Assembly (NCBI GenBank): GCA_023420415.1
Contig: JAEZWF010000033.1
Span: 248,001-312,000 of the forward strand
Source: Actinomycetes bacterium
GTDB taxonomy: Bacteria; Actinomycetota; Actinomycetes; Actinomycetales; Dermatophilaceae
Length of the DNA: 64,000 nucleotides
Reading direction: 5' to 3'
The position numbers and the translations under genes were made by a program. This document shows, in pieces, positions 32,265 through 41,360 of the stretch. A model generated the notes under the pieces. The model searched no databases, was not told where the DNA came from, and saw only the letters and a program-made list of their open reading frames with translations. The stretch's first letter is position 1. Each line of letters starts with the position of its first letter.

Positions 32265-32590
32265 CCGACGCGCAGGCGGTTGCCGTCGGGGTCGGTGAGC
32301 TCGGTGTCGCGCGCCCACGGGTTGTCCTCGACCGCGGTGCCGAACTCCGTTGCCACCGCGTCGACGTCGTCGACCCACAGGTAGGCGAGGCCGAACGGGT
32401 GCGCGTCTCCGGTGTGTTCGGACAGAAACAGGTGCACGTCGCCGCGGCGGATCGTCATGTAGACCGGGAGCCCGGGTTCGAACCTGTGGGACGAGACGTG
32501 CACGAACCCGAGCCGCTCGTACCAGGGAAGGGCAGCCGCGGCGTCGCGCACGCGGAAGATCGGCACGATGTCCTCGCCGGTGGATGCCAC
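32249..32590 (-). CDS. glyoxalase/bleomycin-resistance-like (VOC) protein
   Basis: The 113-residue single VOC unit has PIFRVRDAAAALPWYERLGF at its start, a central VHLFLSEH strand, LAYLWVDDVDAVATEFG and a C-terminal TELTDPDGNRLRVGQ, the usual family end. Such proteins bind metals or sequester drugs as dimers. It is convergent with the sucrase/ferredoxin-like gene and the two coding regions overlap by 16 bp. Start GTG at 32590 has no strong ribosome-binding site; CACGAT lies six bases upstream, compatible with leaderless transcription. Confidence 0.85.
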   Translation of the reverse strand: MASTGEDIVPIFRVRDAAAALPWYERLGFVHVSSHRFEPGLPVYMTIRRGDVHLFLSEHTGDAHPFGLAYLWVDDVDAVATEFGTAVEDNPWARDTELTDPDGNRLRVGQRPS

Positions 32591-32618
32591 CTGGTCATCG
32601 TGGCACAGGCGTGCCCCT

Positions 32619-32630
32619 TAGCCTGCGGAC
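32619..32630 (+). promoter_or_regulatory. -10 hexamer for leaderless M50-like gene
   Basis: TAGCCT (32619-32624) ends exactly seven bases before the GTG at 32631, matching a leaderless arrangement with transcription from the first base of the start codon. Confidence 0.45.
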
Positions 32631-33338
32631 GTGGATGCGGTGCGCGAGGTGTGGGCGGCGGTGACGACGACGCAGGCGCGCCCGGCGACCGGTGTCGTGC
32701 TCGTCGCTGCTGCCGTCGCCGCGGCGCTCGTCCTCGTCAGGGACATCTGGCCGGTCACGCGTCGGCTGGTGACGATCGCCCACGAGGGTGCACACGGGGT
32801 CGCGGCGCTGGTCTCGGGGCGTCGTCTGAGCGGCATCAGGTTGCACTCCGACAGCTCGGGCCTCACCGTCTCGCGTGGGCCGCGGACGGGCCCTGGCATG
32901 GTGCTGACCCTGGCGGCCGGTTATCCCGGCCCCGCGGTCATCGGGCTGGGCGCCGCGTGGCTGCTCTCGCGGGGGTATGCCGTGGCCGTCCTGTGGGGTT
33001 TGTTGCTCGCAATGGCGTTGCTGTTGCTGCAGATTCGCAACTTCTACGGACTGTGGCTGCTGGTGGCGACAGGGGTGCCGTTGTTCCTCGTGTCGTGGTT
33101 CGCGCCGGGGCAGACGCAGTCGACGGTGGCGTACGTCATCACGTGGTTCCTGCTGCTCGCGGCTGTACGTCCTCCGTGGGAGCTGCAGGTGGAACGTCGA
33201 CGCGGGCGCGCGCGTGGGTCTGACGCCGACCAGCTCGCGGGACTCACGCGAGTGCCGGGCGTGGCGTGGGTCGGTGTCTTCCTGTCGGTGAATGCCGCGT
33301 GCCTGGCACTCGGTGCCAGCTGGCTGCTCGCGGCGTGA
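32631..33338 (+). CDS. M50B-like membrane metalloprotease homologue
   Basis: The 235-residue integral membrane protein has a zinc motif HEGAH (His51, Glu52, His55) at the end of a segment starting VTIAHEGAHGVAALVSGRRL. Four to five further membrane segments follow, with PGPAVIGLGAAWLL in the position of the M50 NPDG-like loop. It matches the M50B-like peptidase family conserved in actinobacteria, of unknown substrate. The long Val/Leu-rich C-terminal half ends in GASWLLAA. Site-2 protease activity is possible but not demonstrated for this subgroup. Confidence 0.78.
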   Translation: MDAVREVWAAVTTTQARPATGVVLVAAAVAAALVLVRDIWPVTRRLVTIAHEGAHGVAALVSGRRLSGIRLHSDSSGLTVSRGPRTGPGMVLTLAAGYPGPAVIGLGAAWLLSRGYAVAVLWGLLLAMALLLLQIRNFYGLWLLVATGVPLFLVSWFAPGQTQSTVAYVITWFLLLAAVRPPWELQVERRRGRARGSDADQLAGLTRVPGVAWVGVFLSVNAACLALGASWLLAA

Positions 33339-33341
33339 AGG

Positions 33342-34970
33342 TCAGCTCGCCGGGGCGGTGACGCGTTCGGTGGAGCGAGGGGTGGTGGCCGAACACGTAC
33401 GGGGCTCGGTCGGGGCCTCCAGCCTCGCGCCGGCCACCGAGGTCCCCGGCAGCTCGGTCTCGATGCGGGCGCCGTTGACCAGGGTGACGTCGTCGTAGGC
33501 CGGGCGCCCCTCGATGACGTTGCGGAACTGGTAGCGCGTGAGGGAGGCGAGCCGGCAGTCCTCTCCGAACGTCGCGATGTCGAACGACGACGGTTGGCCG
33601 GTCAGCTCGGCGCCGTCCTCGCCCTGGGCGACGAAGTGCCTGAAGGGGCCACCGCCGGTGAAGGTCCCCACGCCGACGCGGTTGCCCTCGAGCTGGGCCT
33701 TGTGCAGGTGGCCGTTGACCCGTATGCCGCCGGGCTGGTCGACGGCCTCGACCGCGGCTGGCTCGTGCGAGACGAGGACGTCGGGCGCCGGGCGGTCGCC
33801 CAGGGCCCGGACGAAGGCCTCTGCCGCGGGCTTCTGCTTGGCGGCGTTGTTGCGGTTGTCGTCACCGAACCACCGCGGGTCGTTGAACCCGGCGATCCGC
33901 AACCCCGCCACCGACTCGACCTGGTAGGTCGTGGCGTTCGGTTGCAGGAGAACGACATTCGAGACCTTGGCCAAGCGGTTGAGCAGGGCCTGGTCGACGT
34001 CCGACGTCGCGTCGTGGTTGCCCCGGACGAACAGGTAGGGGACACCGAGGGACTGGATGCCACTGAAGACCCCGGCCGCGTCGCCCTCCGTGGCGGTGCC
34101 GAAGTTGACGAGGTCGCCGGTGTCGACGACGGCGTCGACATTCTCCTCCTCGATGATCGTCCGCATCAGCGGGTACTGGTTGGCCCCGTGCACGTCCGAC
34201 ACGAACAAGATGCGTGCGGCGACCGGCCGGCCCAGTGCCTGCGGTGCGTACTTCTCCTGCAGTGCGGCCGACAGGGCGAGGAGGTTCTTGAGGTAGGGCG
34301 TGGTCTGCTCGGCCCGCTCCTCCACCCCCGCGAGCAGATCGGCGTTGCGCTGCACGGTGCCGAGGATCCCGGTCGTCGTGAAGGACTCGAGGCGTTCGGG
34401 GTGGTAGGTCACGCCGATCGAGCCGGCGGTCGCCGCGCAGGCCAGCACCCAGCCGCCCACGACCACGGCCGAAGCCGGCCCCAGCGACCGGCGGACCGTG
34501 CGCCCGCGGCGCCACGCGGCATACCCGAGGAGCACGACCAACCCCGTGAGCAGCGCCCCACCCGCGAACCGCAGGCCCATCGAGACCGCGGCGTCCCGCG
34601 CGGCCTTCTCCAGCTCGAGCGGTCCCGGCTCGAGGTCGCGCACCGAGACGCCGGGGCGGGACAGCATCTCGGTGATGCGCTCCTTGATCTGCACCTGCGC
34701 GAGCACCCCCGGCGCGGGCACCGGACCGGAGAACCGCATCCGGATGTCGCCGAAGATCGTCGGTGACTGGATGGCCGACGCATCCGTCGGCGAGATCGAA
34801 AGCCGAAGCGTGGCACCGTAGTTCAGCGTCCCGACGGAGGTGGGGAAGAGCGTGGTGGCCGCCACGCCGCCCGCCGTGCACGCGACCACGACACCCAGCA
34901 GGGCGGCGAGCCGCAGCAGCCACGGGCGCAGCCTCGAGGGCCGTGCTGGTGTGCTGTCGGGCGCGCTCAC
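33342..34970 (-). CDS. membrane-anchored metallophosphoesterase
   Basis: The 542-residue protein has a membrane segment at about 17-40 (LLRLAALLGVVVACTAGGVA) and two more near 135-180. A calcineurin-like phosphoesterase domain follows: SDVHGANQ, DTGDLVNFG, RGNHDA, SHEP and NGHLHKAQ cover all five metal-binding blocks. The catalytic domain is predicted outside the membrane. GTG at 34970 starts the recognised sequence, and TACGGT lies exactly six bases upstream. It is divergent from a HAD phosphatase gene; the substrate is unknown. Confidence 0.85.
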   Translation of the reverse strand: MSAPDSTPARPSRLRPWLLRLAALLGVVVACTAGGVAATTLFPTSVGTLNYGATLRLSISPTDASAIQSPTIFGDIRMRFSGPVPAPGVLAQVQIKERITEMLSRPGVSVRDLEPGPLELEKAARDAAVSMGLRFAGGALLTGLVVLLGYAAWRRGRTVRRSLGPASAVVVGGWVLACAATAGSIGVTYHPERLESFTTTGILGTVQRNADLLAGVEERAEQTTPYLKNLLALSAALQEKYAPQALGRPVAARILFVSDVHGANQYPLMRTIIEEENVDAVVDTGDLVNFGTATEGDAAGVFSGIQSLGVPYLFVRGNHDATSDVDQALLNRLAKVSNVVLLQPNATTYQVESVAGLRIAGFNDPRWFGDDNRNNAAKQKPAAEAFVRALGDRPAPDVLVSHEPAAVEAVDQPGGIRVNGHLHKAQLEGNRVGVGTFTGGGPFRHFVAQGEDGAELTGQPSSFDIATFGEDCRLASLTRYQFRNVIEGRPAYDDVTLVNGARIETELPGTSVAGARLEAPTEPRTCSATTPRSTERVTAPAS

Positions 34971-35028
34971 CGGTCCACCGTAACCACCGGCTGCCAGGCC
35001 TCGCCGGACCCCTCCTACGCTGGTGCGC

Positions 35029-35706
35029 ATGCCGGGCGCACCCACTCCCTTTGCCGACCGAAGCTTCGCCGCCGTCCTCTTCGACATGGACGGCACCCTG
35101 CTCGACTCGACGCCTGCGGTCGTGCGCAGCTGGGTCACCTGGGCGCAGGAGGAGGGGGTCGACCCGCGGGACCTGGCCGGTCACCACGGGGTGCCGGCGA
35201 GGGCGATCGTCGCGAAGTTCGTTGCGGCAGAACGCGTCTCGGAGTCGTTGGGCCGCATCGAGGCACTCGAGGTCGCCGACGTCGCCGACGTGGTGGCGTT
35301 GCCCGGGTCGCGGGCGGCATCCGAGGCGCTCACGGTGGGGGCCGCGCAGCACTGGGCCATCGTCACCTCGAGCACGGCACCCCTCGCGGCGGCGCGGATC
35401 GCCGCGGCCGGGCTCGCGACACCCGACGTGCTCATCACCGCGAACGACGTGGAGCGTGGCAAGCCCTGGCCCGACCCCTGGCTCCTTGCCGCGCAACGGC
35501 TCGGGGTCGACCCGACCGACTGCCTCGTCGTCGAGGACGCGCCCGCCGGGCTCGAGGCCGCCCGCGCCGCCGGGTGCGCGACGCTCGCCGTCACCACGAC
35601 GACCCCACGCGCCGACCTCGTCGCCGACGCCGTGGTCACCGACCTCGGTGAGGTCACCTTCACGGTCGTCGGCGACCGCGTGCAGGTGGGTATGCCGCGG
35701 GGGTGA
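35029..35706 (+). CDS. HAD-superfamily phosphatase (sugar-phosphatase-like)
   Basis: The 225-residue HAD hydrolase has motif I FDMDGTLLDS (Asp19, Asp21), motif II VTSST, motif III Lys in ERGKPWPDPWLLAA and motif IV VEDAPAGLEAA. The last two closely resemble the fructose/2-deoxyglucose-phosphatase (YfbT/GPP) group. ATG at 35029 is preferred over the GTG two codons upstream; TACGCT (35016-35021) ends eight bases before it, so the mRNA may be leaderless. Confidence 0.85.
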   Translation: MPGAPTPFADRSFAAVLFDMDGTLLDSTPAVVRSWVTWAQEEGVDPRDLAGHHGVPARAIVAKFVAAERVSESLGRIEALEVADVADVVALPGSRAASEALTVGAAQHWAIVTSSTAPLAAARIAAAGLATPDVLITANDVERGKPWPDPWLLAAQRLGVDPTDCLVVEDAPAGLEAARAAGCATLAVTTTTPRADLVADAVVTDLGEVTFTVVGDRVQVGMPRG

Positions 35707-35744
35707 GCTCGCGGCATACCGGCCCGTGGGGTGCCGCGCTGGCC

Positions 35745-35756
35745 TAGGTTGGGCCC
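35745..35756 (+). promoter_or_regulatory. -10 hexamer for leaderless FAD-dehydrogenase gene
   Basis: TAGGTT (35745-35750), then six bases, then ATG. It is one of the clearest leaderless-type promoters in the window. Confidence 0.5.
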
Positions 35757-37415
35757 ATGGACGCTGACGTCATCGTCGTGGGTGCCGGTCTCGCCGGGCT
35801 CGTCGCTGCAGCCGAGATCGCGGACGCCGGCCGCCGCGTGGTGGTCGTCGACCAGGAGAGCGCGGCCAACCTTGGCGGGCAGGCGCACTGGTCGTTCGGC
35901 GGGCTGCTCTTCGCCGACAGCCCGGAGCAGCGGCGGATGGGCATCAAGGACAACGCGGACCTGCTGTGGCAGGACTGGCAGGGCACGGCCGGGTTCGACC
36001 GGGTCGAGGACCAGGACCGCTGGCCGGTGCAGTGGGCGAAGGCATATGTCGACTTCGCCGCGGGCGAGAAGCGGGTCTGGCTGCACGAGCAGGGGATGCG
36101 GTGGTTCCCCGTCGTGGGGTGGGCCGAGCGCGGCGATGGAGACGCCAGCGGGCACGGCAACTCGGTGCCGCGGTTCCACATCACGTGGGGCACCGGCCCG
36201 GGGGTGCTCGCGCCGTTCCTGCGCCGCGTGGGCGAGCACGTCGCAGCCGGTCGGGTGGAGCTCCGGCACCGTCACCGGGTGGATGAGCTCGTGACGAATG
36301 ACGGTGCGGTGACTGGGGTTCGGGGCCAGCGGCTTGCCGATGACCCGGCCGAGCGGGGCCGCCCGACCAACCGGGACGAGGTGGGCGACTTCGAGCTGAC
36401 TGCCCAGGCGGTCCTGGTCACCAGCGGCGGCATCGGTGCCAACCACGACCTCGTGCGCGCGGCATGGCCGACCGACCGGCTGGGTGAGCCCCCGCAGCAC
36501 ATGATCACCGGCGTCCCGGCCTACGTCGACGGCCGCATGCTCGCCATCACCGAGTCGGCCGGCGGGCGCGTGGTCAACCGCGACCGCATGTGGCACTACG
36601 TCGAGGGCGTCCGGAACTGGGACCCCATCTGGCCCGACCACGCCATCCGCATCCTGCCGGGCCCGAGCTCGATGTGGTTCGACGGCAACGGTGACCGGCT
36701 GCCGGCGCCGCTCTACCCCGGCTTCGACACGATGGGCACGCTCGCGCATCTGCGGCGCACGGGGCACGACCACTCGTGGTTCGTGCTGACCCACAAGATC
36801 ATCGGCAAGGAGTTCGCGCTCTCCGGTTCGGAGCAGAACCCCGACCTCACCGGCAAGTCGGTCAAGGACGTCCTCGGGCGCGCGCGGGCCGACATGCCGG
36901 CGCCGGTGCGTGCCTTCCTCGACCAGGGTGCCGACTTCGTGCAGGCGGACACCGTCGAGCAGCTCGTGGCCCGGATGAACGAGCTCACACCGGACGCCCC
37001 CATCGACGCGGCACACCTCGAGCGCCAGATCCGCGCTCGTGACAGCCAGATCGACAACGCGTTCGGCAAGGACTTCCAGGTCACGGCGATCCGCGGGGCG
37101 CGAAACTACCGCGGAGACAAGCTGATTCGCACCGCGACCCCTCACCGCATCCTCGACCCCAAGGCCGGGCCGCTGATCGCGGTGCGGCTCGGCATCGTCA
37201 CCCGCAAGACCCTCGGTGGGCTCGAGACCGACCTCAAGGGCCGGGTCCAGTCCGCGGCCGGCGAGCCGGTGCCAGGCCTGTATGCCGCGGGCGAGGTCGC
37301 CGGGTTCGGCGGCGGTGGGGTGCACGGCTACCGCGCGCTCGAGGGCACGTTCCTGGGCGGGTGCATCTTCAGCGGGCGCACGGCCGGTCGCGCCATCGCT
37401 GCCGCGACCGCCTAG
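35757..37415 (+). CDS. FAD-binding dehydrogenase (KstD/fumarate-reductase-like)
   Basis: The 552-residue flavoprotein begins DVIVVGAGLAGLVAAAEIAD (GxGxxG at 9-14) and ends with the second FAD-binding stretch LYAAGEVAGFGGGGVHGYRA, typical of the fumarate reductase/3-ketosteroid dehydrogenase superfamily. The sequence NLGGQAHWSFGGLLFADSPE identifies the COG3573-like predicted oxidoreductase subgroup, whose substrate is unknown. No steroid genes are nearby. It stands alone between two convergent or divergent units. Confidence 0.8.
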   Translation: MDADVIVVGAGLAGLVAAAEIADAGRRVVVVDQESAANLGGQAHWSFGGLLFADSPEQRRMGIKDNADLLWQDWQGTAGFDRVEDQDRWPVQWAKAYVDFAAGEKRVWLHEQGMRWFPVVGWAERGDGDASGHGNSVPRFHITWGTGPGVLAPFLRRVGEHVAAGRVELRHRHRVDELVTNDGAVTGVRGQRLADDPAERGRPTNRDEVGDFELTAQAVLVTSGGIGANHDLVRAAWPTDRLGEPPQHMITGVPAYVDGRMLAITESAGGRVVNRDRMWHYVEGVRNWDPIWPDHAIRILPGPSSMWFDGNGDRLPAPLYPGFDTMGTLAHLRRTGHDHSWFVLTHKIIGKEFALSGSEQNPDLTGKSVKDVLGRARADMPAPVRAFLDQGADFVQADTVEQLVARMNELTPDAPIDAAHLERQIRARDSQIDNAFGKDFQVTAIRGARNYRGDKLIRTATPHRILDPKAGPLIAVRLGIVTRKTLGGLETDLKGRVQSAAGEPVPGLYAAGEVAGFGGGGVHGYRALEGTFLGGCIFSGRTAGRAIAAATA

Positions 37416-37441
37416 GTGACACCGCCCGTAGGCGACACCCC

Positions 37442-37512
37442 CGCAAAACCCGCGCCACGCGGCATACCTCGGCTTGCTAGCCCAACGTATGCCGCGCAAC
37501 GTGGGGTTTGCG
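37442..37512. repeat. palindromic intergenic element, copy 3 of 3
   Basis: CGCAAAACC and GGTTTGCG form the outer ends. The inner inverted pair is CGCGGCATACCTCGG / CCAACGTATGCCGCG around CTTGCTAG. It lies between the convergent FAD-dehydrogenase and DUF885 genes. It is partly diverged from copies 1 and 2 in the arms, but the motif pair and spacer are conserved. Confidence 0.87.
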
Positions 37513-37527
37513 AGGGGCGGGTCCCGG

Positions 37528-39198
37528 TCAGGCCAGGCGGGTCTCGACGACCTGCTCGAGCACCGTGAGGGGCATCGAGCCCGAGTCGAGCACCGCGTCG
37601 TGGAACGCGCTCACCTCGAAGGCCTCGCCCTGGCGCTCCTGGGCCGCCGCGCGGATCCGCAGCAGCTCGAGCCGCCCGATCATGTAGCTCGTCGCCTGCC
37701 CGGGATGCGTGATGTAGCGGTCGATCTCGGCTTGCACCGCCTCGAGCGCCATCGCGCAGTGGGCGGCCATGTAGTCGACCGCCTGCTGGCGTGACCAGCC
37801 GAGGGCGTGGATGCCGGTGTCGACCACGAGCCGGCACGCCCGCATGGAGTCCATCGTCAGCATGCCGAGGCGCTCGAGCTGTCCCGAGTAGAGGCCCATC
37901 TCGTCGGCCAGCCGCTCGGTGTAGAGGCCCTAGCCCTCGGCGTAGGCGTTGAAGTTCACGTGCCGCCGGTAGTCGGGAAGTCCGGTCAGCTCGGTCGCGA
38001 TGGCGAGCTGGAGGTGGTGCCCGGGGATGCCCTCGTGGTAGGCCAGCGCCTCGATCTCGTGCCGCCCCCAGCGCGACGGCGGCTCGGTGTTGACGAAGAA
38101 CGTGCCGGGTCGCGAGCCGTCGTCGGCCGGCGGGTAGTAGTAGGCGGCGGCGCCGTGGGTGGTGGCCTGCACGACGCACTCGGACTTCGGCAACCGGCCG
38201 AACCACTGCGGCATCGCCTCGCGGGCCTGGGCGAACGCGGCCTCCGAGGCGGCGACGATGTCCTCGGCACTGGTGTGCCGCCCCTCGGGGTCCGAGCGCA
38301 GGCGGTCGCGCACCGCCGCCGGGTCGTCGATCCCGAAGACCTCCGCACCGAGCGCGGCATACTCCTCGTCGAGCTTGGCGATCTGGGCGAGCCCGATGTC
38401 GTGGATCTCTTGTGCCCCAAGGGAAGTCGTCGTGTGATGGGTGAGCAAGGCGGTGTATGCCGCGGGGCCGCCGGGCACGTGCAGCAGCCCGACGTGCTCG
38501 TCGTCGCGGGCGACGGGAGCGACCTCGTCACGCAGCACGTCACGGAACCGCGCGAGCCCGGGCCGCAGTGACTCCTCGATCGCGGCGCGCAGCGACTGGC
38601 GCCACTCGTCGGCGTCGAGGCCCTCGGGTGCGGTGGCGGTCGTGAGCATCGGGTCGTCCTCGAGGTCACCCGCGAGCCACTCGTCGATCTGCTCCACCAC
38701 CCCGTCGACCGCGAACCGCGCCGGCACCCGGCCGCCTGCCGCACCCTCACGGTGCCGCTCGGCCAGGTCGGACAGGTGCTGCCCCATCGCGCGGTACTTC
38801 GACGGCAGCGCCTCGGCCACCTCCACCGTCGGCAGCGCCAGCATCGGGGCCGTGATCTGGAGGTCGACCTGGATGCCGAAGATGGGGTCGGCGGACAGCT
38901 CGGCCAGACGTGCCTCGGCCAGGTCGGCCTGGCTGTCCGCGTCGAACGCGACCATGTCGCGGGTGATCCTGTCCTGGTCGCTGAGCCCGTCGTCCGGGAT
39001 CGCCCGGGCTCGCTGCGCGAAGCCGCGCGCCTTCTCGATGGCCGCGTCCTCCGCCGCGCGGGTCGCGTCCTCGAACCGCGCTGCGTGGCTGTAGTCGCCC
39101 ATCATGTGGGCCCACGTCGGGCTGTTCTCGAACTCCCAGGAGTGGAACTCGTCGGCCAGGACCCGGACGGCATCGCTGCCGGAGGTGGTGTCACTCAT
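37528..39198 (-). pseudogene. DUF885-family peptidase interrupted by an in-frame amber codon
   Basis: Start MSDTTSGSDAV (ATG at 39198) leads 422 codons of DUF885 protein, including the conserved YHEGIPGHHLQ region, to NFNAYAEG followed by TAG at 37930-37932. The same frame continues for 133 more codons (GLYTERLADEMGLYSGQLER ... VLEQVVETRLA) with clear family sequence. The family motif is AYAEGW-GLY, so the TAG replaces a Trp TGG through one base change. This is most simply a nonsense mutation or sequencing error; a translated product would lack the C-terminal quarter. TAGGGT lies seven bases upstream of the ATG. Readthrough is possible but unsupported. Confidence 0.85.
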
Positions 39199-39332
39199 GG
39201 ACGCGACCCTATGCCCCCATCCGTTCACGCAGACGCCAGCAAGTGGGTCCGAGCCGCGAACGCCGAGCCGGCCACGCGGCATACCGGAAACTCCCTTGAG
39301 ATGAAGTCCACTTCACCCTGCACACTGAGCGA

Positions 39333-40613
39333 GTGACCGCGCCCGCCACCTCGACCCCGCTGCGCTCCGACCGCGACTTCCGCCGCTACTGGACCGCACG
39401 GATGGCCTCGCTCACCGGGTCGCTCGCGACGGCGGTCGCCATGCCCGTCCTGGTCTACCGGCTCAGCAACTCACCTGGCCTCACCGCGCTGACGACAGTG
39501 CTGGAGGCGTTGCCCTATCTGTTGTTCGGGCTCTTCTCCGGTGTCGTCGGCGACCGGTTCGACCGCAAGCGCGTGATGGTCACGGCCGACCTCGCCAACG
39601 TCGCGATCATCGGGTCGGTGCCGGTGGCGTGGTGGCTCGGTCACCTCACCGTGGCACACGTGCTGGTCGCGGGGTTCGTGGCCCAGGCGCTGTTCACGTT
39701 CTTCGACGGCGCGAACTTCGGTGCGCTGCCTGTGCTCGTCGGGCGCGACCGGGTCGGTGAGGCGAATGCCGCGGTGTGGGGCTTTGGTGGTGTCCTCGAC
39801 CTCACCGTGCCCGCCGCCGTCGGTCTCGCGCTCGCGGTGATGCACCCGGCCGACGTGTTGCTCCTCGACGCGCTGACCTTCCTCGCCTCCGCGCTCCTCG
39901 TGCGTTCGATCGGCCGGGCCATGTCGCTGCCACGCAAGCGCGCCGCGGCTTCCGCTGAACGCCTCGGAAAGCAAGCAACCGCAAGGGTTTTCGCCGAGAT
40001 CCGTGAGGGCCTGTCATTCCTCTGGCGGCACCCCGGAGTGCGCTCCAACACCCTCATCGGCATGCTCCAGTCCACCGCCGGCGCGGGCTGGGTGGCGCTC
40101 TGGGTGCCGTGGGCCGACCGAACGCTCGGCATCGGCACATCGGGCTGGCGGTTCGGGTTGGTGTTCTCGGTGTGGGGTGTCGGCGGCATCGCCGCCTCCG
40201 CCCTCACCCCGAGGCTCCTGCGCCGGTGGACGCCGGCCCGCCTCACCCTCGCAGCGATCCCCGTGTCGGCGCTCGCGGGCATCGCTGTGGCGCTCGCGAC
40301 CCACTGGGTGGTCGCCTGCCTGCTCATGGTGGTGTGGGGACTGGCCTACCAGGTCGTCATCATCAACTCACTGACCTACCGCCAGCAGGTCACGCCCGAG
40401 CACCTGCTCAGCCGGGTCAACACCGCCGGCCGCATGCTCTCGTGGGGCGTCGGCTGGACCCTCGGAGCCCTCGTCGCCGGCCAGCTCGCCGAACGTGTGA
40501 GCGTGCCCCACGCCATGCTGGCGCTGACCTGCGTAGGCGTGCTCGCAGCGGCATACGCGTGGCTCTCACCGCTGCCGCGCATCGCGCGCGGCGACCTCGT
40601 CCCTGCGGGGTGA
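39333..40613 (+). CDS. MFS transporter (enterobactin exporter EntS-like family)
   Basis: The 426-residue, about 12-segment carrier resembles the MFS_3/EntS group: FRRYWTARMASLTGSLATAV at the start, VVGDRFDRKRVMVTADLANV as the loop 2-3 signature, and a central DGANFGALPVLVGRDRVGEA. GTG at 39333 is preceded by CACACT exactly six bases upstream. The direction is probably export; the substrate is unknown. It converges on bpa with only a 3-bp gap between coding ends. Confidence 0.85.
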   Translation: MTAPATSTPLRSDRDFRRYWTARMASLTGSLATAVAMPVLVYRLSNSPGLTALTTVLEALPYLLFGLFSGVVGDRFDRKRVMVTADLANVAIIGSVPVAWWLGHLTVAHVLVAGFVAQALFTFFDGANFGALPVLVGRDRVGEANAAVWGFGGVLDLTVPAAVGLALAVMHPADVLLLDALTFLASALLVRSIGRAMSLPRKRAAASAERLGKQATARVFAEIREGLSFLWRHPGVRSNTLIGMLQSTAGAGWVALWVPWADRTLGIGTSGWRFGLVFSVWGVGGIAASALTPRLLRRWTPARLTLAAIPVSALAGIAVALATHWVVACLLMVVWGLAYQVVIINSLTYRQQVTPEHLLSRVNTAGRMLSWGVGWTLGALVAGQLAERVSVPHAMLALTCVGVLAAAYAWLSPLPRIARGDLVPAG

Positions 40614-40616
40614 GCC

Positions 40617-41222
40617 CTAGAGATACTGCCCGGTGGGTCCGCTCGACTCACCCGAGTCGGTCGGTATGCCGGGTGCTCCCGGCATCTGCCCCGGCACACC
40701 TTGCGGTGCCGCGCCGGGCGGGAGCGCGCGACGCATCTGGGTGAGCTGCTGCTGGGCAGCCATCTGCTGGGCCACGAGCGCGGTCTGGATGCCGTGGAAG
40801 AGGCCCTCGAGCCAGCCGACGAGCTGAGCCTGCGCGATGCGCAGCTCGGCGTCGGTGGGGGTGTCGTTCTCGGTGAAGGGCAACGAGATCCGCTCGAGCT
40901 CGTCGATCAGCTCGGGGGCGAGGCCGTCCTCGAGCTCCTTGATCGAGCGGCGGTGGATCTCGGCGAGGCGCGCGCGACCGGCCTCGTCGAGCGGGGAGTT
41001 GCGCACCTCGTCGAGCAGCTGCTTGACCATCGACCCGATGCGCATCACCTTGGCCGGCTGCTCGACCTGCGCGGCCGGGTTGGCGGTGCCGTCCTGCTCG
41101 TCGTCGGGCTGGGCGACGCCCATGCCGTCCTGGGTCACGACGACCACCCGCTGCTGGTCGCCCTCGCTCGGCTGCTCCTGCTCCTGCGGCTGGTCGGACT
41201 GCTGCGTCGGCTGGTCGCTCAT
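40617..41222 (-). CDS. bpa: bacterial proteasome activator
   Basis: The 201-residue protein matches Bpa/PafE (DUF2587). It has an acidic, Gln-rich disordered N-terminus and a helical core (VMRIGSMVKQLLDEVRNSPL, LAEIHRRSIKELEDGL, ELRIAQAQLVGWLEGLFHGI). The C-terminal GQYL docks into the 20S proteasome alpha ring and opens its gate without ATP. Dodecameric Bpa feeds unfolded proteins to the proteasome. ATG at 41222 (MSDQPTQ) is favoured by AGG nine bases upstream; an in-frame ATG three codons earlier also exists. Its presence implies a 20S proteasome elsewhere in the genome and firmly supports an actinobacterial host. Confidence 0.93.
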   Translation of the reverse strand: MSDQPTQQSDQPQEQEQPSEGDQQRVVVVTQDGMGVAQPDDEQDGTANPAAQVEQPAKVMRIGSMVKQLLDEVRNSPLDEAGRARLAEIHRRSIKELEDGLAPELIDELERISLPFTENDTPTDAELRIAQAQLVGWLEGLFHGIQTALVAQQMAAQQQLTQMRRALPPGAAPQGVPGQMPGAPGIPTDSGESSGPTGQYL

Positions 41223-41279
41223 GTCACCCATCCTGCCCCACGGGCCGTGCCGTGGCAGTCCCGCCCGCGCGCTTCCCGC

Positions 41280-41346
41280 AATACGGGGGTTGCTGACACA
41301 AAACGGGCGTCACTTGCCCCCGTTTCACGCCAGCAACCCCCGTTTT
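41280..41346. repeat. imperfect inverted repeat between bpa and the exporter operon
   Basis: AATACGGGGGTTGCTGACAC and onward (41280-41309) pairs with CCCCCGTTTCACGCCAGCAA and onward (41317-41346) over 30 positions with about six mismatches and a seven-base loop. It differs in sequence from the three 67-71 bp elements but has a similar length and AAAACGGG-type ends. It follows the last gene of the ABC exporter operon and may terminate it. Confidence 0.75.
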
Positions 41347-41360
41347 GGCGCCAAGGCAAC

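Noticed and set aside
37930..37932. TAG as a pyrrolysine or programmed readthrough codon
   Set aside because: It replaces a conserved Trp, no PylRS or tRNA-Pyl is visible and no downstream stem was found. A nonsense change or sequencing error is simpler.
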